Of a stretch of DNA of 64,000 nt, positions 8,007 through 15,894 are shown piece by piece (position 1 is the stretch's first letter; every line of letters starts with the position of its first letter). The notes under the pieces were generated by a model, which saw nothing but the letters and a program-made list of their open reading frames with translations, had not been told where the DNA came from and made no database searches. The translations under genes were made by a program, and so were the position numbers. The DNA is taken from assembly GCA_964582085.1 (NCBI GenBank), contig CAZOPV010000006.1:1-64000 (forward strand). The letters run 5' to 3'. Source of the stretch: JADGNF01 sp964582085 (GTDB lineage Archaea > Thermoproteota > Bathyarchaeia > Bathyarchaeales > Bathycorpusculaceae).

Positions 8007-8447
8007 TTAACTTTGCCTTTTTTGAGCAAGCTGTCGCTTTGAACTTTTTGAAGCGAGGTAATCTTTTACCATCTGAAGATGCTCAAAAGCCAAAGTTGGC
8101 AGAGTGTGTAAACTAAAAATTTTGATCTCTGAGACTTCACTTTCTTGGCGTTTTATTTCTCCCCCAACTTTTTTAACCACAAAACATGTTGGATAATACT
8201 CGTATTCAAAGCCATCTTGAACGCCCTTCTCACAGTATTCACCCAATTTTCTGATTACTGCTACGTCAAGTCCTGTTTCTTCTTTCACTTCCCGCAGTAT
8301 GGTTTGCTCCGCCTCTTCTTCAGGTTCACACCTACCACCTGGTAGCGCCCAAAAACCCACAAATGGCGGCGTGGTGCGTTTTACGAGCAGAATTCTGTTT
8401 TTTGGATATACTATTATGGCAGTTGCTGTTTTACCTATATACTTCAT
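8007..8447 (-). CDS. Nudix hydrolase (MutT-like)
   Basis: The 146-residue protein contains a complete Nudix box: G38 GRCEPE E44 ... R52 E53 x2 E56 E57 x G59, matching G-x5-E-x7-R-E-U-x-E-E-x-G. N-terminal strands ATAIIVYPKNRILLVKR and GFWALPGG are typical of ADP-ribose or 8-oxo-dGTP-type hydrolases. It cleaves a nucleoside diphosphate linked to another group, with Mg2+. The substrate cannot be read from the sequence. The C-terminal 15 residues are basic and look like a non-conserved tail. Confidence 0.88.
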   Translation of the reverse strand: MKYIGKTATAIIVYPKNRILLVKRTTPPFVGFWALPGGRCEPEEEAEQTILREVKEETGLDVAVIRKLGEYCEKGVQDGFEYEYYPTCFVVKKVGGEIKRQESEVSEIKIFSLHTLPTLAFEHLQMVKDYLASKSSKRQLAQKRQS

Positions 8448-8562
8448 TTTGAATCATGAAAAGAACTAAGTTTTAAGAAATAATTGTTTCGTACAGCGAC
8501 TGCTAATGCAACCTTGCTAAACATTAAAATTAAATAAAAAGTGGTTCTGATAGAAAGTTGTT

Positions 8563-9132
8563 TTACCGTTTTAAGACCTTGCCATCTTTGGTGGGTACAA
8601 AAACTGCGGCGGCAACCGCTGTTGTCCACAAACCGTTTTTGTCTCCTATCGCCGTCTGAGTTATGTTAGTGGTTTTTATGATTAACCCACTCGTTTTAAA
8701 AAGCTGCTTGCGTTCATCCCACGCTGTTTCTGGGTCAAATTGAATTCCCATAGTAGTTGCCAACATTGTAGCCGCCAAGTCTTCGGCGTAGTCTCCTGCA
8801 GTTTCATCTGTTTGCCCAAAAGAGTGATGCTCTGAGAGGTAACCGTACTGGTTTTTGCCTGAAGGAATAGCGACGCCGATAGATGAGGCCACTAGCCTAT
8901 GTGGCTCATTTGTTGCGTTTCGAGCTATAACAACAAAGGTTATTTCTCCAGGCTGGACGAGTTTTAAGCCCTTCTCGCGTGGAAGCATTTCGCATCCTGG
9001 AGGGATTATACTCGAGACGCTTACGAGGTTACAGTGTTGGATGCCTGCATCTCTTAGGGCAAGTTCAAAAGATTGCAGTTGCTCTTTATGTTTACCAACG
9101 CCCTTTGTTAGGAAGAAATATCCAGGTATCAT
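8563..9132 (-). CDS. pdaD: Pyruvoyl-dependent arginine decarboxylase
   Basis: A 189-residue proenzyme. The self-cleavage site is VSVSSIIPPG: cleavage between S40 and S41 yields a small beta chain and an alpha chain whose first residue becomes the pyruvoyl group. Other family blocks are present (GYFFLTKG at the N-terminus, IGVAIPSGKNQYGYLSEHH, DYAEDLAATMLA). The enzyme turns arginine into agmatine, the archaeal entry to polyamines and the donor for the agmatidine modification of tRNA-Ile2. It is transcribed divergently from the orc1 gene across a 112-base gap. Confidence 0.93.
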   Translation of the reverse strand: MIPGYFFLTKGVGKHKEQLQSFELALRDAGIQHCNLVSVSSIIPPGCEMLPREKGLKLVQPGEITFVVIARNATNEPHRLVASSIGVAIPSGKNQYGYLSEHHSFGQTDETAGDYAEDLAATMLATTMGIQFDPETAWDERKQLFKTSGLIIKTTNITQTAIGDKNGLWTTAVAAAVFVPTKDGKVLKR

Positions 9133-9244
9133 TGTAGGTTCGGAATTACAGTTTACAGAATGGATTTATTAGGCTTTTGCTTCTAAACAGTTAATTACAT
9201 CTCCAATTTGAAAAATAAGTTATAATCTGTTTGGGGCTGAAAAA

Positions 9245-10429
9245 TTGAGGTTTCGTCACAGCGTGTTCAAGGATGAGGCAAAACTAGATATAAACTACAT
9301 CCCTGAGCATCTGCCTCACCGAGAAAAAGAACACCGGCTGCTTATGGAATTTTTCAGTTATCTTCTGCTGTTTCCCGAAAAAATGACGCAACGAGTAATC
9401 ATCACAGGCGACATAGGCACAGGAAAAACAGCGCTTTGCCAAAGATTTGGCGCAAACATGACTTTGGAAGCAAATAAACGTGGCATAAAGTTCCGTTATA
9501 TACATGTCAACTGCCGCGAGTACCGAGGTAGACTTTCACTTATACTTCAACACGCCGTGAACGTCCTTATGCCAGCTTTCCCTAAACGTGGTTTTTCCTC
9601 TGAAGAAATTTTGGGCATTCTCCTACAAAACTTAGATGAAGAAAACACGCACTTGGTTCTGGCACTGGATGAATTTGATACTCTCATCGAAAATGAAGGT
9701 ACAGATGCTGTCTACAACCTGACTAGGCTACAGGAAATGCGGGCTGGTAAACCTCAGAGAATCTCGTTTATATTCGTGATGCGTGACCTCGAAGTGACCA
9801 AGAGATTAGATGACAGCGCAAAAAGCACCCTTCAACGTAACGTTATCCGCCTAGAAAAATACGGAAAAGATCAACTGGTTGATATTTTAAATGAACGTGT
9901 TCAGTTAGCATTTGAACCTGCAACCGTACCTGACGAAGTGATTTTTTTTGCAGCTGATCTCGCCCGCGATGAGAGTGGAAACGCCCGCTTTGCTATTGAA
10001 CTTCTATGGCGTGCAGGAAAATACGCAGATGCTGAAGATCAGGGAGTAGTTACACCTGACTGTCTGCGTAAAGCGGTTTCAAGCATAATTCCCACGTTGC
10101 AGAAGAGCGAAATTGAATCTCTAAATTTTCATGAGAAACTTTTCCTTCTTGCAACCGCTGAAGTTTTTAAAGACAAAGAAAACGCGTATGCTTCCCTAGC
10201 TGAAATTGAAAAAGCTTATGGCGTGATCTGCGAAGAATTCGAAGAGCAACCCAACAGCCACACTATGCTTTGGAAGTATGTTCAAATGTTTTCCGCATTA
10301 GGCATTTTGAAAACCGAAATCTCAGGAACCATACAAAGAGGCAGGTCAACTCTTATTTACTTGCCTGCGGTTTCAGCTGAAGAACTAGAACAGACATTAC
10401 GCGTATCCCTCAAAAGAGGAAGAAAATGA
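9245..10429 (+). CDS. Orc1/Cdc6-type replication initiator ATPase
   Basis: A 394-residue AAA+ protein. The N-terminus gives the typical ...YIPEHLPHREKE segment, the P-loop is GDIGTGKT (residues 55-62), and Walker B is ALDEFD (D142/E143). Sensor-1 and arginine-finger regions follow (FIFVMRDLEVTKRLDD), then the lid helices (ESGNARFAIELLWRAGKYAD) and a C-terminal winged helix (KYVQMFSALGILKTE...RGRSTLIYL). It binds origin DNA and loads the MCM helicase. Start is a TTG; no upstream ATG exists in frame. The next gene starts immediately after its stop and the run continues into moaCBA, an unexpected setting for an initiator. No origin repeats were recognised in the short upstream gap. Confidence 0.92.
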   Translation: MRFRHSVFKDEAKLDINYIPEHLPHREKEHRLLMEFFSYLLLFPEKMTQRVIITGDIGTGKTALCQRFGANMTLEANKRGIKFRYIHVNCREYRGRLSLILQHAVNVLMPAFPKRGFSSEEILGILLQNLDEENTHLVLALDEFDTLIENEGTDAVYNLTRLQEMRAGKPQRISFIFVMRDLEVTKRLDDSAKSTLQRNVIRLEKYGKDQLVDILNERVQLAFEPATVPDEVIFFAADLARDESGNARFAIELLWRAGKYADAEDQGVVTPDCLRKAVSSIIPTLQKSEIESLNFHEKLFLLATAEVFKDKENAYASLAEIEKAYGVICEEFEEQPNSHTMLWKYVQMFSALGILKTEISGTIQRGRSTLIYLPAVSAEELEQTLRVSLKRGRK

Positions 10430-10732
10430 ATGGAGCTCGAAGAAGTTTTTTCTTCAAAGCGTCGTGTGAAGATTCTCAAACTTATCTCTCGTCTAGGGGA
10501 ACTCAACATTTCAGATGTAGCCCGCAGGCTCGGCATAAACTTCGCAACCACCAGTCGCTATCTGCAATTTTTAGAGCAAGAAGGTATTTTGCAGCAAAGG
10601 GTATATGGTAGAATTCGCATGTACAGGTTTAACCAAGCGTCCTCTAAAGCAAAAGCTATACAGAACCTAATTGACACTTGGGAACAAGCAAACAAAACTC
10701 AAACAACCTCAGTTAAGGAGAAAAAACCATGA
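10430..10732 (+). CDS. Winged-helix (ArsR-like) transcriptional regulator
   Basis: A 100-residue protein. Residues 1-70 form one winged helix: RRVKILKLISRLGELNISDVARR, then recognition helix INFATTSRYLQFLEQEG and wing RVYGRIRMYRF. The tail is basic. It starts on the base after the orc1 stop (TGA-ATG) and overlaps moaC by four bases, so it is translationally coupled to both. It probably controls its own operon, perhaps the molybdopterin genes; the ligand is unknown as no metal-binding Cys/His set is seen. Confidence 0.8.
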   Translation: MELEEVFSSKRRVKILKLISRLGELNISDVARRLGINFATTSRYLQFLEQEGILQQRVYGRIRMYRFNQASSKAKAIQNLIDTWEQANKTQTTSVKEKKP

Positions 10733-11166
10733 CTATGGTGGATGTATCAGCAAAAGCAGAAGTTTCCCGCGAAGCAACAGCAGTAGGGACAATTAAACTA
10801 AAACCTGAAACTATCCAATTAATAAAAGACGGCAAAATCATGAAAGGTGAACCGCTGTATACAGCAAAAATCGCGGGTATACTTGCCGCCAAAAAAACCA
10901 GCGAACTCATTCCACTGTGCCATCCATTGCCTTTGACCAACGTTGAAGTTGAGACCAAAATTTTGGACACAAACACTATTGAGGTAACAGCACGCGTTAA
11001 AACTCGCGCACAAACTGGGGTAGAGATGGAAGCATTAACCGCAGTTTCCATTGCACTGTTGACAATTTGGGATATGACAAAACAGTACGAAAAAGATGCA
11101 AACGGGCAATACCCAATTACTACAGTCGAAAAAGTTCACGTCGTTAAGAAAATTAAACAGGCGTAA
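10729..11166 (+). CDS. moaC: Cyclic pyranopterin monophosphate synthase MoaC
   Basis: The 145-residue product has the MoaC core: MVDVSAKAEVSREATA, LIPLCHPLPLTNVEV (active-site His region), and TGVEMEALTAVSIALLTIWDM. With MoaA it converts GTP to cyclic pyranopterin monophosphate, the first stage of molybdopterin (Moco/tungsten cofactor) synthesis. It overlaps the HTH gene by four bases and is followed after six bases by moaB. The full length and intact motifs argue for an active enzyme. Confidence 0.95.
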   Translation: MTMVDVSAKAEVSREATAVGTIKLKPETIQLIKDGKIMKGEPLYTAKIAGILAAKKTSELIPLCHPLPLTNVEVETKILDTNTIEVTARVKTRAQTGVEMEALTAVSIALLTIWDMTKQYEKDANGQYPITTVEKVHVVKKIKQA

Positions 11167-11172
11167 CAAAAA

Positions 11173-11703
11173 ATGAGTGAAAGCACAAAAACCCACAAAT
11201 CACATGCACCAAAAAAGCTCAACTTCGCAGTTTTCATCTGCAGCACCTCCAGATATGGAGCCTTACAGAAAGGCGAAAACCCAAAAGACCCTTCAGGCGA
11301 CACCATTGAATACTTACTGAAGAAAGCAGGGCACAACGTCCTCTTTAGACGCTTAATAGCAGACGACAAAGCCATGATTGAACACGCGGTGAAAAGCGTA
11401 CTGACCAACGTAGGAGTAGACGCAGCAATTTTCTGCGGCGGCACAGGCGTAACCCACAGGGACATCACAATCGAAACGGTTTCGCCCTTCTTAGATAAAA
11501 CATTGCCAGGATTTGGTGAACTTTTTAGACACTTAAGCTACAGCCAGATAGGTACAGCAGCGCTTATGTCCCGCGCTATTGCAGGTACAGCTAACGGCAA
11601 AGCTTTTTTCTGTATCCCAGGTTCCCCTGACGCTGTGCGGCTTTCAGTCGAATTGCTTATATCTCCCGAGGCGCCTCACATCGTTAAGCACGCTCGGGAA
11701 TAA
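11173..11703 (+). CDS. moaB: Molybdopterin adenylyltransferase MoaB/Mog family
   Basis: A 176-residue MoCF-fold protein. The nucleotide/pterin site motifs are present: FCGGTGVTHRDITIE (GGTG loop), PGFGELFR, and GKAFFCIPGSPDAV. Members adenylylate molybdopterin before metal insertion in archaea. It lies between moaC and moaA in a tight operon. A 17-residue polar N-terminal extension precedes the domain; an internal start is possible but none has a clear ribosome-binding site. Confidence 0.92.
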   Translation: MSESTKTHKSHAPKKLNFAVFICSTSRYGALQKGENPKDPSGDTIEYLLKKAGHNVLFRRLIADDKAMIEHAVKSVLTNVGVDAAIFCGGTGVTHRDITIETVSPFLDKTLPGFGELFRHLSYSQIGTAALMSRAIAGTANGKAFFCIPGSPDAVRLSVELLISPEAPHIVKHARE

Positions 11704-11706
11704 CGC

Positions 11707-12636
11707 ATGAGTTTAAGAGACAAACACGGTCGACCGTTACTCAATTTACGTATCTCCGTTACGCAACGCTGCAATTTACAATGTGCATATTGCCACAGAG
11801 AAGGCGAAGTGAAACATGCAAACCGCTCCGCCGAAAAAATGTCCTGCGAAGAAATTATCAGGATAGCCAAAATCGCGGTAAATCTTGGAATTCAGAGAAT
11901 TAAGCTAACTGGTGGAGAACCATTGATGCGCCAAGACCTCTGTGACATAGTGAGCGGTATCTCCCAGATTTCAGGAGTAAAAGATCTATCTATGACTACG
12001 AACGGCATGTTACTAGGTCCTGTGGCAGAAAAACTCCGCGCCGCCGGGTTAAACCGAGTGAACATCAGTTTACCTACTTTGAATTCTGAAACTTATCACA
12101 AATTGACAAGAGGTAAATTGGCGCAAGTGTTAGATGGAGTTAAAGCTGCTGTCAAAGCTGGATTTTGCCCTGTTAAAATCAACATGGTTATCTTAAAAGA
12201 CATAAATGAAAATGATGTATTAGCCATGATCGAGTTTGCCCGTCAAAACGGCATAGTTTTACAACTCATAGAATTAGATCCAATAAACGTTAGCGCTACT
12301 TACTATTCCACACATCATCGATTCATCGACGATCAAGAAAAACTGCTGCAGGACAAAGCTCTCAGCATAGAAAGCCGCCGTTTCATGCATAACAGGCGCA
12401 TTTATCATTTGCCCGACGTTACAGTTGAAGTGGTGCATCCGATTGAAAACACTGACTTTTGTATGCATTGCACACGGCTACGCGTCACCAGCGACGGCAA
12501 ATTAAAGCCCTGCCTTATGCGTAACGACGACCTAACTGACATTTTAACGCCGCTAAGGAAAGGTGCAACTGACGAAGAATTAACACAACTATTTAGGCAA
12601 GCAAACCAACTAAGGGAACCCTTCAACAAAAACTGA
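11707..12636 (+). CDS. moaA: GTP 3',8-cyclase MoaA (radical SAM)
   Basis: A 309-residue radical SAM enzyme. The N-terminal 4Fe-4S motif is C22-x3-C26-x2-C29 (CNLQCAYC), followed by KLTGGEPLMR. The C-terminal second cluster is seen in FCMHCTRLRVTSDGKLKPCL. It performs the radical cyclisation of GTP that MoaC completes. The end of the protein lacks the C-terminal GG dipeptide of bacterial MoaA, ending instead in FNKN; archaeal MoaA often do. It is the last gene of the orc1-HTH-moaCBA run. Confidence 0.94.
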   Translation: MSLRDKHGRPLLNLRISVTQRCNLQCAYCHREGEVKHANRSAEKMSCEEIIRIAKIAVNLGIQRIKLTGGEPLMRQDLCDIVSGISQISGVKDLSMTTNGMLLGPVAEKLRAAGLNRVNISLPTLNSETYHKLTRGKLAQVLDGVKAAVKAGFCPVKINMVILKDINENDVLAMIEFARQNGIVLQLIELDPINVSATYYSTHHRFIDDQEKLLQDKALSIESRRFMHNRRIYHLPDVTVEVVHPIENTDFCMHCTRLRVTSDGKLKPCLMRNDDLTDILTPLRKGATDEELTQLFRQANQLREPFNKN

Positions 12637-12639
12637 AAA

Positions 12640-12718
12640 TGGCGGGTTCGGTGGGATTTGAACCCACGATCTCCGGCTCCGAAGGCCGACACCTTAATCC
12701 GTGCTAGGCTACGAACCC
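12640..12718 (-). tRNA. tRNA-Arg (anticodon TCG)
   Basis: The minus strand folds into a full cloverleaf: acceptor GGGTTCG/CGAACCC, D-arm GCCT/AGGT, anticodon stem TCGGC/GCCGG with loop CTTCGGA (anticodon TCG), and T-arm GTGGG-TTCAAAT-CCCAC. Discriminator G and an encoded CCA (12640-12642) follow. It lies three bases beyond the moaA stop on the opposite strand. No intron. Confidence 0.95.
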
Positions 12719-12817
12719 AAACAACAGAACACTACACAAACTCATCTTGCAGATTAAAAACATTTATGATAATTCTTATAAACCCACATATAATTAACTT
12801 GTTGGCACATAAAACGT

Positions 12818-12892
12818 GGGCCGGTAGCTCAGCACGGCTGGAGCGTTCGACTGATAATCGAAAGGTCGCCGGTTCAAATCCGGCTCGGCCCA
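12818..12892 (+). tRNA. tRNA-Ile (anticodon GAT)
   Basis: Cloverleaf: acceptor GGGCCGG/TCGGCCC, D-arm GCTC/GAGC, anticodon stem TTCGA/TCGAA with loop CTGATAA (anticodon GAT), T-arm GCCGG-TTCAAAT-CCGGC, discriminator A. CCA is not encoded. A TATA-like ACATATAATT lies about 30 bases upstream. No intron. Confidence 0.95.
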
Positions 12893-12948
12893 CCTCACGC
12901 AAATTATATATCTTCTTCTTGCCCTAACGTGGATTGGAGGTTGTTGGT

Positions 12949-13338
12949 TTGGTTAAAGACGAAGAAGTTTTAGAAGAACTCAAAAAAATCCGTGTTCTGT
13001 TGGAGCCTAAGCCTGCCCCCCCTGCTGCTACGCCGCCTAAAGGTTTCTGGAATGAATTCAAAGATTTTCTCTCAAAATATAAGGTCATAGGGTTAGCTAT
13101 AGCTTTCATTATGGGTCTCTATCTTGGTGGGCTGGTGCAATCACTTGTTAAAGATCTGCTGCTTCCTGTGATTGGTCTAGTAATTCCTGGATTAGAGGAC
13201 TTAGCCACCTATGCAGTTGCTGTTGGAAACCAAACTTTCGGAATTGGTAACTTTTTAGTGGCGCTGATTACATTTTTGATCGTAGCTCTCGTTATCTTTG
13301 TTGTTGTGAAGATGACGAAACGATGGGGCATAGAATAA
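12949..13338 (+). CDS. mscL: Large-conductance mechanosensitive channel (MscL family)
   Basis: About 129 residues. A short charged N-terminal helix (KDEEVLEELKKI) and a Pro/Ala linker precede the MscL core: FWNEFKDFLSKYKVIGLAIAF (helix S1 and TM1) and a second membrane helix (NFLVALITFLIVALVIFVVV) before a basic end. TM1 carries the Gly/Ala-rich face and the DLLLPVIGL segment usual for the pore. It opens under membrane tension to release solutes in osmotic downshock. GGAGG at 12936-12940 is well placed for the TTG at 12949; the TTG at 12934 would put this site inside the gene. The cytoplasmic C-terminal bundle is nearly absent. Confidence 0.88.
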   Translation: MVKDEEVLEELKKIRVLLEPKPAPPAATPPKGFWNEFKDFLSKYKVIGLAIAFIMGLYLGGLVQSLVKDLLLPVIGLVIPGLEDLATYAVAVGNQTFGIGNFLVALITFLIVALVIFVVVKMTKRWGIE

Positions 13339-13344
13339 CCCCTT

Positions 13345-13362
13345 TTCCTCTTTCTTTTTTAG
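13345..13362 (+). terminator. T-tract terminator after mscL
   Basis: A pyrimidine run (ccttttcctctttctttttt) directly after the stop codon, the usual archaeal termination signal. Confidence 0.5.
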
Positions 13363-13418
13363 TGTAATAACAGAAAACCATGGCTAGTTAGTGCCCAATT
13401 TAGGTTTATCTTTTTACC

Positions 13419-13862
13419 TCATGATTTATCTGGAAGCAATGGTATAGTGTTTCTTATTGATAGGGAGATCTCAATCTGCTCTATACCAGTCGCTCTTATG
13501 TCTTTCAGTATTTTATCCAGATGTCGTATGTCCTTTGCAACAGCTAAAACGAATATGTCAAATTCCCCCATTATGCCCTGCGTTGCAATGACGTTGGGAA
13601 GTTTTGAAATTCTATCTATTACGTCAAGTTTGTCTTCTTTTCTTGAGATTTTTAACATCAGAAAAACTTTGCATTGGTAACCAAATTTTGCGAGATCCAC
13701 GTCGGCTGAACAAGCGGCTATGACCTTATCTTTTTTCATTTGTTCAAACCGGTTTTTTACAGTGCCTGGGGAAACCCTGAGTTTTTTAGCAATCGTTGTA
13801 AAAGGAGTGCGAGAATCCTTCAAAAGCTCATCCAGTATCGCTCTGTCAATTTCATCCAACAT
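13419..13862 (-). CDS. Lrp/AsnC-family regulator (pair 1, second gene)
   Basis: The 147-residue protein has the standard layout: N-terminal HTH (EIDRAILDELLKDSRTPFTTIAKK, recognition helix SPGTVKNRFEQMKKD) and a C-terminal RAM/ligand domain (KVFLMLKIS..., GIMGEFDIFVLAVA). Such proteins form dimers and octamers that bind amino acids. It starts three bases after the stop of the upstream Lrp gene, so the two are one transcript and may form a mixed complex. Effector and targets unknown. Confidence 0.9.
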   Translation of the reverse strand: MLDEIDRAILDELLKDSRTPFTTIAKKLRVSPGTVKNRFEQMKKDKVIAACSADVDLAKFGYQCKVFLMLKISRKEDKLDVIDRISKLPNVIATQGIMGEFDIFVLAVAKDIRHLDKILKDIRATGIEQIEISLSIRNTIPLLPDKS

Positions 13863-13865
13863 AAC

Positions 13866-14342
13866 TTATCGCTCTTTTGTAGGTGTTATTTCAACATTTT
13901 CAAGAGTTAACTTGCCATTTTGTGTCCAGATGTTGAGAACTGCCGCCTTAACCCATTCCTGTTTTTTTAGTCTCTGTAAGATTTCTTCCAATTTTTGAAT
14001 ATTCTTTGTCAAGCAATATGCAACAATGTCATAGCGACCAACACATCTAAAAATGTTAAACAAGCCCTCTTGTTGTCTGAGAAATTCTACTGCCTCCGTT
14101 TCGTGATCTAAATCTATTGATAACCAAATAGTTGACAAACTTTCAAAATTGCCTAGTTCACGTGCAGCAATGAGCGAGTAGCCTGTTATGACGCCACTTT
14201 TTTCTAAATTTCTGATTCGCTTAAAGATAGCATTGGACGAAACACCACACTCTCGCGCTATATCTCTCAAATTGGTTCGCGCATCTTTAATGAGGCTTCT
14301 TAAAATTTTTACGTCTATTTCGTCTATTTCGACATCTCCCAT
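13866..14342 (-). CDS. Lrp/AsnC-family regulator (pair 1, first gene)
   Basis: A 158-residue protein with HTH EIDVKILRSLIKDARTNLRD and recognition helix SSNAIFKRIRNLEKSG, then a RAM domain containing FRCVGRYDIVAYCLT. The C-terminal 15 residues extend past the domain. It is the promoter-proximal gene of a tandem Lrp pair. The RAM sequence differs clearly from its partner, so the two probably do not sense the same ligand. The upstream 500-base gap holds structured repeats that could include its operator. Confidence 0.9.
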   Translation of the reverse strand: MGDVEIDEIDVKILRSLIKDARTNLRDIARECGVSSNAIFKRIRNLEKSGVITGYSLIAARELGNFESLSTIWLSIDLDHETEAVEFLRQQEGLFNIFRCVGRYDIVAYCLTKNIQKLEEILQRLKKQEWVKAAVLNIWTQNGKLTLENVEITPTKER

Positions 14343-14502
14343 TTTTCTTCCCCAAGCAACCTATAATAGCGTGTTAACTCAATAGATAAACCTTCATGTT
14401 TTACCTAAACCTTAATTTAAACCAAAATTTGCTATTCAAAATATTGGGTTAAACAACCAAATCTTGGGATAGAGCTAATAATCATCAAAAACTATCAATT
14501 TT

Positions 14503-14762
14503 ACTGCAAAAAGTTAAATACCTTGAAGTGAAAAATTAAGTCACGCAGAGAGAATCTGAATCGTGCTTTCGACGCTGACAATCAAAGACTCAAATTGGGC
14601 ATACGACTATGTCATAAAAGAGACGGGCTGAATGAGCTTTGGCAGTTTAAACTCAAAGGCGGTAGCAGCTGAGTTTACAAGGGTTTCATTCTCTCTCCAA
14701 ATCTCCTCTCCATTGCCAAAGCTCCAGCAAACCTTTTTTCATATGACTGCAAAAAGTGAAAT
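14503..14762. other. Gene-free region with nested inverted repeats flanked by a 17-bp direct repeat
   Basis: The 505-base gap 14343-14847 has no convincing gene. ACTGCAAAAAGTTAAAT (14503-14519) recurs with one mismatch at 14746-14762. Between the copies lie an 11-bp perfect inverted repeat (GAGCTTTGGCA 14634-14644 with TGCCAAAGCTC 14714-14724), inside it an 8-bp hairpin (TAAACTCA/TGAGTTTA at 14648-14655 and 14670-14677), and AGAGAGAAT (14547-14555) complementary to 14688-14696. It could be a small structured RNA, an operator array or a mini mobile-element footprint. Confidence 0.45.
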
Positions 14763-14847
14763 CAAAATAAATTGCAAAAGAATATGAGAGAAACATTATA
14801 AACCTCTATAAAAGATAGACTCTTAAAAAGAGTGAGGAGTTTACCAT

Positions 14848-15831
14848 ATGAATCTGTGGAAACTTAGGCTTTCGATGCTCGCCACGTTGGCCGTAATTTT
14901 TGGTTTATCCACCCTCGTTTTCAGTATAGTTCTGACTTTAGCCGGAGTCTTTAATCTTGTAACAATTGCTATACTAGTAGTTGCTTTAAACATTGCACAA
15001 TGGCTTTTTTCACCTTATCTTGTTGATGCAATTTATCGAGTAAAAGAAATAAAACAAACTGAAAACCCTCTTATCCACCAAGTGGTTAATGATCTGAGCA
15101 AAAAAAGCGGTATTAGTACTCCCAAGATTATGCTCTCCAAGTTACCCTTACCTAATGCTTTTGCATACGGTTCACCAATTTCTGGCAACAGAATCGCAGT
15201 CACTGAAGGATTACTTAAAACCTTAAACGAAGGAGAAATGGCGGCAGTTATTGGGCACGAACTGGGTCATCTAAAACATAAAGATGTTCAAGTTATGATG
15301 GCTGTGTCGTTTTTGCCGGCGCTCTTTTACTACATTGGCTACTCATTGCTATTCTCAAGCATGGCTGGAGGGCAACGTAGAAACGAGAGTGGTAATCCAC
15401 TAATAGGCATCGCTTTCATGGTTTTCTCGCAATTTTTAACTCTGTTTACCCTACATATAAGCAGATTGCGAGAATACTATGCTGACCGACACAGCGTCGC
15501 CGTGGTTGATAACGGTGCAACAAAACTTAGCACTGCATTAGCAAAAATAGTCTATGCCAACGGCAGAGCAGGCAAAATACTTAGGTCGCAAGAAAAACAG
15601 AACTTCAATGCTTTCAAGGCTCTCTTTATTGCTGACCCAGAGCGCGCTCAACAGGACTCTGAGGTGCTTCACGTTTATGAGGCCTCAGTAACTGGTCAAA
15701 AAATGGTCGATGAAATACTTGCTAAAAAATTGACTTCTGGGGATAGACTTGCTGAACTTTTGTCTACACATCCCAACATAATTAAGCGGCTTAGAGCGCT
15801 TCAAGAGTTAAAAGAAAACCCCATTGCATAA
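14848..15831 (+). CDS. htpX: M48-family zinc metalloprotease HtpX
   Basis: A 327-residue integral membrane protease. Two N-terminal membrane helices (about residues 10-35 and 40-58), then the catalytic IGHELGHLKH with zinc ligands H137 and H141 and base E138. Two more hydrophobic helices follow (about 150-175 and 195-215), with the third ligand region LREYYADRHSV. It degrades damaged or misfolded membrane proteins from the cytosolic face. A GAGGAG site is seven to ten bases before the ATG. It stands alone, right after a structured intergenic region. Confidence 0.93.
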   Translation: MNLWKLRLSMLATLAVIFGLSTLVFSIVLTLAGVFNLVTIAILVVALNIAQWLFSPYLVDAIYRVKEIKQTENPLIHQVVNDLSKKSGISTPKIMLSKLPLPNAFAYGSPISGNRIAVTEGLLKTLNEGEMAAVIGHELGHLKHKDVQVMMAVSFLPALFYYIGYSLLFSSMAGGQRRNESGNPLIGIAFMVFSQFLTLFTLHISRLREYYADRHSVAVVDNGATKLSTALAKIVYANGRAGKILRSQEKQNFNAFKALFIADPERAQQDSEVLHVYEASVTGQKMVDEILAKKLTSGDRLAELLSTHPNIIKRLRALQELKENPIA

Positions 15832-15894
15832 AAATTTCTTTATAAATTGAAAACGATAAGACGTAAGCAAGACTAATAGTTTGGGGGTAGCCTT

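Noticed and set aside
9133..9244. Possible replication origin beside orc1
   Set aside because: The 112-base gap shows no repeated origin-recognition-box-like sequence.
14562..14786. Two overlapping mini frames (23 and 51 codons) inside the structured intergenic region
   Set aside because: They have plausible starts, but the inverted repeats explain the sequence better and no family fits.
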